64,000 nt of DNA from Sphaerulina vaccinii. Its lineage: Eukaryota > Ascomycota > Dothideomycetes > Mycosphaerellales > Mycosphaerellaceae. A program made the translations under genes and the position numbers. How positions within the stretch are numbered: position 1 is the stretch's first letter; each line of letters opens with the position of its first letter. The notes below the pieces were generated by a model that was not told the DNA's origin, searched no databases, and saw only the letters and a program-made list of their open reading frames with translations. The stretch lies in contig JAKUDP010000001.1 of the NCBI GenBank assembly GCA_022570795.1, positions 3,410,001 to 3,474,000 of the forward strand, in the 5' to 3' direction. Shown here in pieces: positions 58,707 to 64,000 of the stretch.

Positions 58707-61392
58707 CTAAGTTCTGTCACCATTCATTGCTGCAGAGCCCGCGCCATTAGCAGGTGGCGGCAAGACAAACGACGCCTCGAGACTCGTAGGCGGCTGTGCT
58801 GGCTGAGGCAACCGCTTCGGACTCACGACAGAAGATGGCATCACGTCCATAATGTCGTCCTCTCTGCTGGGCCTTTCTTCCTTCCAAGAATCGGCATGCT
58901 CCATCAGGACTTCGAAGACAGCCTTCTTGTGCTCAAGGAGCATGTCCGTAATCGTGTTCTTATTGCTCCTGACAACACGGCCGAAGCGTCTCTTAGGCTT
59001 GCGGGCGAAGTCACTAGCAAAGTACGCATGCTCCTCCGCGACGAGCACTAGCGAATTGCGATGGTACCAGTTCGGGAGTTCGTCGTCGCCACCAACGAGT
59101 GACTTGCACGACATCAGTGAGACGTCTTCCACGAACGTGATGACCTTGAGAGTGTTGCGATGCTCCTCTCGATCGTTGTAGTCCCTGAGTATGATCTCCT
59201 GGCTGTCCTTGAGGAACCCAATGATCGCCCCATGGCCAGTGTTGGTTCCCATGAGGTAGACGTGAGTGCTACTGTTGAGACAGACGTAGTTGTCCCACAG
59301 ATATTTCAGGAGCTGCTTTGCCTCCTTGATTCGGAAATCCACCTCGTCGTTCGGCCGATGCTCCTGGTTGTCCGAGTCGAAATCTGTAACATACTTGGGC
59401 AGATTGACATCGATAACACCAAAGCCCTCCTTACAGGCTGTATCAACATAAGTCTTCACAATATCAGTCTTTGATCAAGTCAGCTGTTGTGCTTGCTATC
59501 TGCAGCATGAGGATTACTTACTAGCCAGGTATTGTGCAGATCTATCTTGCCTGTTCTTGGGTCAGGCGACGCAAGAACTTCAGGCGGGTCGTGAAGGACG
59601 ATGAAAAGCGCTTTTGCGCTGCCATAGTTGGGTCTGTAGCAGTCAGCAAAGGTCATGTCAGCGGACCAGTGTTACTCACGTCGCAAGAACTTGATCTTCG
59701 AACTCCTTCGCCAGTTGTTCTCGGTGCACGAACAAGGGACTCATGTGGTACTCCTCCCAGAGTGTCTTCGCTTGCCATCCACGCACAACGTTATGCATGC
59801 GCTCACCATGTAGAGGGCCTTTGAGTCGTTCAGACATATCCTTAGGGTAAATACAAGTCCAAAATCTGCTCTGTTGCCGCGCAACGAGCTTCACATCGTC
59901 AATACCAGACACAGTAGCCACTGTCTGCTCTAGTCTGTCGGGAGGCTCTCCCATTAACGTCCGCGCCACAGCAGTCGCTGATCTCGCGATCGATTCCAGA
60001 TTGTACCCGCCCTCGAGGCATACGGCAATCTTGCCGTCGGCCAAGGACATGAGCATATGCGTCATGTGAGCGTAGCCAGCGGGCGTGACTTTACAGCCAC
60101 CTAGCATATCACCCTCAGCAGCATCGAACCCTGCAGCAATGATCACAAGGTCTGGGTTGAACTCGGTAGCAATAGGCATTACTACCTGCTGAAAAGCATA
60201 GAGGTAGTCCGCATCACCCATGCCCTGCTTGCTCCATGGAATGTTGACGTTCTTGCCGAGTCCAGCTCCCTCTCCACAATGTAGGTGGTCGCCGTATGAT
60301 ACTCTGTTGTCACGGTATGAACGCTCAGGGTAGAAGTTGCCTCTCTTGTGAACATGCAACGACACGTAGAGCACGTTGGGATCGTCGTAGTTGGCCTGTT
60401 GTATGCCATTGCCGTGGTGCACATCCCAATCGAGGATGAACACCTTGCGACATGATTCGCCGAATTCTCGTTGGCATACTTTTGTAGCTATGCTCACGTT
60501 GTCGTAGAAGCAGAAGCCTTTGGCGTCTTCGCGTTCGGCATGATGGCCAGGTGGTCTGATTACAGCAAAAACGTTCTTGACTTTGCCTAGAATGATCGCA
60601 CGGCAAGCTTCGATCGCGCCACCAGCAGAGAGCGCAGCACAATAGGGCGTGCTGTTGGACAGATATATCGAATCATTCAAGTGTGGCGGATGCTGTAGTT
60701 CTTTCCCGAGGTCTTCGGTTCCTAGCACGCTGAGAGATTGGACCCAATGCCAGTGATTCAGGGTGTGCACCTGCAGTGAGAGGGTTAGCAAGTATCTCTG
60801 CAAATGCAAGATTGTCCGCAGGCCATTGTCTATGAGCTTGTTGCCGCAGTGGGCTTGAGCTTAAGGAGAGATTGGGAGAACTCACTAGGCAGACCTCCTC
60901 GCGCGTGACCATTCTCGCATCGATGCGGCCCATGTAGTAATCGTTTGCAGGACCAGACGTGCCGTCCCTCCATGCTAAGCCCGCCTCTACGAATGCCTCG
61001 AAGATTGCATGTATGCGTCGAGGGTCTTCAGGGTGCAGGTCATCCTCTGGTGGCTCCGCTTCGACATGGAATCTCATGCGAACATCGTATACAAGGCCAG
61101 TCTGAAGAGTGCCATATGGCAAGTTGGCAAACTTCGCAGGCTTCGGTCCGTCCTTGCGAGCAACAAGTTGGTGGTCTTGAGTTACTGTCTGTCTTATTGT
61201 TCCTTTTCCCTTTAGCGTAGCATCGGAGTAGTGAGGCCGTGGTAGTGGTCCAGTTCCGTCGTATGTTCCAAGTGCTTGCTTGCCAGTGATGTTATCACCA
61301 GCACTTTGCGTGAGAAGTGAAGGATGACTCTCGGTCGAGCGGATCACCTCACCATCGGACATCGACACGTCCTGCGTCTCATCCTGCTCCAT
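58707..61392 (-). CDS. HDA1: class II histone deacetylase HDA1 with Arb2-like C-terminus
   Basis: Join of 61392..60886, 60770..59680, 59633..59522 and 59468..58707, 823 residues. The deacetylase domain spans about 95-470. Catalytic motifs are complete: IRPPGHHAEREDAKGFCFYD (active-site HH near 245), VFILDWDVHHGNGIQQANYD (zinc-binding D and H), IIAAGFDAAEGDMLGG and CLEGGYNLESIARSA. The C-terminal region (VLHDPPEVLASPDPRTGKID; FGVIDVNLPKYVTDFDSDNQ; STHVYLMGTNTGHGAIIGFL) is the Arb2-like domain found in fungal Hda1/Clr3. The enzyme deacetylates H3/H2B tails in the nucleus and silences chromatin; filamentous-fungal HdaA also represses secondary-metabolite clusters. Introns are 115, 46 and 53 nt; the first is a diverged introner-like element. 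Confidence 0.94.
60771..60885 (-). mobile_element. introner-like element ILE-4, diverged, first intron of HDA1
   Basis: A 115 nt phase 0 intron, GTGAGT...CACTGCAG. Against ILE-2 it shows an aligned block of about 50 bases starting at CCCAAT with roughly 11 mismatches by eye, including the shared ACAAGCTCA(T/A)AGACA. A second shared block is at the 3' end: CAGAGATACTTGCTAACCCT versus CAGAGATACTTGCTTACCTC. The inner stem is partly broken (AAGCTC on both sides), as expected for an older copy losing its hairpin. Confidence 0.75.
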
Positions 61393-61983
61393 GACGGAGC
61401 CAATGTCGTTGGTATTTCTCAGTTCATTTTACGCAAAAGCCACGCGAAAGGAAGGAGCACAAACGGCGCGACTTTCGCAGTCTAGATAGTACTGACTTCT
61501 TGACGATTTGTAGCGTTTCGAGTATTGATTAAACACGGTCTTGAGGAGTCCTCGTTGTGTCCGGAAGTGAGTAGTGTAGAAGGTGTTGTTACCACTTAGT
61601 GAAGTTAAGAGCGTTAGGTTAGAAAGCAATAAGGTAGGAGGGTGCGGATGACTAGCGTGGCTGCCTAAGGCACAAACTATATACTGAAACACTATACTAT
61701 ACCTATTAACACCATGTATAACAGTAGATAGCTCATGAATATAGCTAGAGCCCGAATTTCAGAGAAATAGTAGCAGAATTCTGTACTAGTATGCCATACT
61801 GCAGTCATCGCCTTTAGACAAAACCGGTAGACAAGGTCAACCACCTATGCGATAGCAAGCTAAAGCTTTCGTACTGCACGCAGTATGCTCCGATGCCTTG
61901 AGCACATCCTGTTATGCAGTGAGCCCCTGACAGTCGATCGTCGATCGTCGAGCCCAGTAGCCTTCGAAGACGAGCAATTCGTC
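61393..61983. other. intergenic between HDA1 and the MBL-fold gene
   Basis: 591 bases with an AT-rich stretch at about 61678-61790 (repeated CTATA/TATAC) and a short GATCGTCGATCGTCGA run near 61938. It holds the HDA1 promoter and the MBL gene 3' region. The frame 61429..61692 (minus) has no domain. Confidence 0.45.
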
Positions 61984-62940
61984 CTATATCGTCCCTGGAA
62001 ACTGCTTATGCTTGTTTCTTTCCCACCAAACCTCCTCATGAGCAGCAATAAGCTCACATACATCTCCAGTGAGTTGATCAAAACCTCTCAACAGCTTGAT
62101 GGTCTCAGCTGCTTTGTCCTTGTCGACATGAATACAAAGCGTATGGCCTTCTGGATTCTTCCAAGTTCCAATGTCCTTCTCTCCAGTCAGCAGTCGCCTG
62201 TCGTGGAAAGCATCGCCGCAGAGCATGATCCATCTTTCTCGTGTTCGACAGAGTAAATTGATATGTCCTGGTAGGTGTCCTGGAGTATCGATCACATACA
62301 CCGAGCCATCGTCGAAGAGATCGTAAGCAGCAGGGAAAGGCCCAAGAGGCTGCCATATGTCTTTATCTGAATGGTTGGAAAGCTCAGATGTGCGATCTGC
62401 AGGAAGTGTATCCGGAACAAAGTGCTGATGACTGGCTGTGCCTCCAAGCCCATTCTTCAATACATCTGCCGCGCCATGTCCGATCAGAAATCGAGCCTCG
62501 AGAAAGTCCTCTGGATCGCCATGATGGTCATAGTGAACATGACTGAGAATAACGAGATCTATGGCTTCAGGTTCGAGACCACCAGCTTGCAGCTGAGCTG
62601 CTACACCTGGACTAAGATCGAAAGGCGTTCGACTATCGATATGCTTTTGCAGAACTTCCGGATATCTGTTCTTAGCCTTGCGAAGTCCGAGATCGTACAT
62701 CAAGTGGTAAGGCTTGCCATCATTGCGTTGATACTTGGACGAAGCTGGAGGACCGGGATGTGTGATAAGAAACGTCAATGATGGCACTGTTCGGTTTGCT
62801 TCAGGATCGGCTGGCTCTACAAAGAACCTGTCCGGTAGAGTAATGAAGCCTCCTGCTATAGGCGAGACAGTGACATAGTTCTGGTTCGATCGTGCAGGTG
62901 GGAGTGTTGACCGTGTACCTTTGGACATTGTCGAATACAT
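61984..62940 (-). CDS. metallo-beta-lactamase-fold hydrolase (lactonase-like)
   Basis: Intronless, 318 residues. The metal motif is H134-V-H136-Y-D138-H139 (VILSHVHYDHHGDPEDF), the HxHxDH signature of dinuclear zinc MBL hydrolases. Further ligands are in VIDTPGHLPGHINLLCRT (His) and LCGDAFHDRR (bridging Asp), and a late His lies in IAAHEEVWWE. The order is like the AHL-lactonase/AttM type and the fungal lactone- or lactam-opening hydrolases. There is no signal peptide, so it is probably cytosolic. The substrate is unknown. It is divergent from a CMD-like gene across 417 bases, which suggests joint control and linked catabolic steps. The start could also be Met5. Confidence 0.88.
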   Translation of the reverse strand: MYSTMSKGTRSTLPPARSNQNYVTVSPIAGGFITLPDRFFVEPADPEANRTVPSLTFLITHPGPPASSKYQRNDGKPYHLMYDLGLRKAKNRYPEVLQKHIDSRTPFDLSPGVAAQLQAGGLEPEAIDLVILSHVHYDHHGDPEDFLEARFLIGHGAADVLKNGLGGTASHQHFVPDTLPADRTSELSNHSDKDIWQPLGPFPAAYDLFDDGSVYVIDTPGHLPGHINLLCRTRERWIMLCGDAFHDRRLLTGEKDIGTWKNPEGHTLCIHVDKDKAAETIKLLRGFDQLTGDVCELIAAHEEVWWERNKHKQFPGTI

Positions 62941-63357
62941 TCAACGTTCAGTAAACATGATCTACATGTCGTCAGTCAGCATGCTATCTTTGTCAACATG
63001 CGTCAACAATCCTGTCACTCACTTCAATGGTATTACCGAGCTCACGGAGCTCATACTCACCCATTCCCCGCAAGGCTTGTGATATAAGCTGCATTGGTGT
63101 CCAACAAGTGCCGATTCTGGGTCTGGGAATGTCCGAACAACACCAAGAACAGCCTAAAGCGGGCAAGCTGCTCCATGTGCTTCCGATATCGCAGCTTCGA
63201 GCTGGAGCTCAGATGTGGTAGGCAAAAGGCACGAGGGCAATGATGTAGCTTCCATTACTGCGTTTCTGTACCTCTTCTGTACCACTATCAGTCTTTGGCC
63301 ATACTCCCAAAATTCAGTGTCACTCACAACCCTAGTCGCAACCAAGGAGCAGCTACA
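62941..63357. promoter_or_regulatory. divergent promoter, MBL hydrolase / CMD-like gene
   Basis: 417 bases shared by two catabolic-type genes on opposite strands. A common regulator binding here is plausible. I can see no clear zinc-cluster (CGG-N-CCG) site by eye. Confidence 0.45.
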
Positions 63358-63913
63358 ATGACAGCCAACTACACGCCCGAAGAGGTCAAGAAGGCCCACG
63401 AGATCTTGTACAATGAAGGAATCAAGATGCGCTATCAAGTAGCAGGCAAGGAATATGTCGACAAGTCTTTGGCTGCAGCGAGCAATCCCTTTGCGAAAGC
63501 TATGCAAGAAGTCAGTACGAGTCTTACTAGCTTTTCTCTCGTGCTATCACTAACTTCAGATCCAGTACGTTTCAGAATCTTGCTGGGGATCAATCTGGAC
63601 TCGTCCAGGTCTCGAGCTTAAGACGAGATCGTTCCTGAACATTGCGATGCTGTGTTGTCAAAACCGAGGAACAGAGTTGGCCACGCACGTCAAAGGCGCA
63701 TTGAACAATGGCGCTTCTGAAGAGGAAATCAGAGAAGTTATTTTGCAAGCTGCATGTTACTGCGGTATGCCAGCTGGTATTGAAGGATTCCGTGTCGCCT
63801 GGAAAGCTGTCCAAGAGTGGCACGAGCAGAAAGCAAGAGAAGGGGAGCATAGTCGTGGAGATGCAGATAGACACCATGATGTCGATATTGCCAGTCGGTC
63901 CAAGGAGGATTGA
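63358..63913 (+). CDS. carboxymuconolactone decarboxylase-like (CMD/AhpD fold) protein
   Basis: Join of 63358..63510 and 63560..63913, 168 residues. It begins MTANYTPEEVKKAHEILYNE. Exon 2 gives YVSESCWGSIWTRPGLELKT, RSFLNIAMLCCQNRGTELAT, HVKGALNNGASEEEIREVIL, then QAACYCGMPAGIEGFRVAWK, a standard gamma-carboxymuconolactone decarboxylase domain. It lacks the CxxC motif of AhpD peroxidases, so a lyase/decarboxylase or hydrolase role fits better. The intron (63511..63559, 49 nt, GTCAGT...CTTCAG, phase 0) is needed to reach the domain core. The last 25 residues are charged. Together with the divergent MBL gene it suggests breakdown of a lactone or aromatic-derived compound; the substrate is not known. 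Confidence 0.9.
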
Positions 63914-64000
63914 GGCGGGTCTGCAACAATCAGCTACAAGTGAAGTCATTTGAAGAGGTATCTCGATGTAGACATTCAGTAAGCAATGAGATTCGTCGTC

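Noticed and set aside
1..64000. CRISPR arrays, operons, bacterial-type promoters
   Set aside because: The window is eukaryotic: spliced genes, no spaced direct-repeat array and no bacterial gene order.

Overview
The window is nuclear DNA of a filamentous ascomycete. The evidence is: short GT-AG introns (44-95 nt, with GCTAAC/GCTGAC-type branch sites), a FlbD-type Myb regulator, MTC6, Stu1/CLASP, a LIM-RhoGAP, an HDA1-type deacetylase with a C-terminal Arb2-like region, and a fungal GT41 O-GlcNAc-transferase-like protein. A family of near-identical, hairpin-forming introns fits introner-like elements, which were described in Dothideomycetes (Cladosporium, Dothistroma, Zymoseptoria relatives). 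A Mycosphaerellales-like plant-associated fungus is therefore my best inference; the species is not identified.

Layout. 0.1-4 kb: MTC6 and flbD, both minus, followed by a 4.2 kb gap. 8.1-13.2 kb: a 5 kb intronless GT41 gene. 15.6-22 kb: an FAD monooxygenase, ribosomal protein uL11 (RPL12) and, divergent from it, a SulP transporter. 22-27 kb: a secreted PEBP-like gene carrying a frameshift, a doubtful disrupted locus, a RING-H2 E3 ligase and an unknown open frame. 27-28.9 kb: gene-poor, with a TA-rich repeat relic. 28.9-35 kb: a secreted M43 metalloprotease and a multi-KH RNA-binding protein. 35-44 kb: a large disordered nuclear protein, an SDT1-like nucleotidase and Stu1. 44.4-45.5 kb: a basic-secretory-protein-family peptidase with two introner-like introns. 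48-52 kb: a LIM-LIM-RhoGAP. 52-53.3 kb: tRNA-like repeats. 53.4-64 kb: IWS1, TOM5, a ubiquitin-specific protease, TRM9, HDA1, a metallo-beta-lactamase-fold hydrolase and a carboxymuconolactone-decarboxylase-like protein.

Most genes are unrelated housekeeping or regulatory genes (microtubules, chromatin, transcription elongation, tRNA modification, mitochondrial import). There is no secondary-metabolite cluster. The only pair that looks functionally linked is the divergent lactonase-like/CMD-like pair at 62-64 kb. The most interesting signal is a family of four related introns of 115-151 nt in three unrelated genes (M43 protease, BSP peptidase twice, HDA1). They share sequence and nested inverted repeats and behave as introner-like elements of graded age. 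Splice sites were placed by eye from reading-frame continuity and family knowledge; no alignment program was run.
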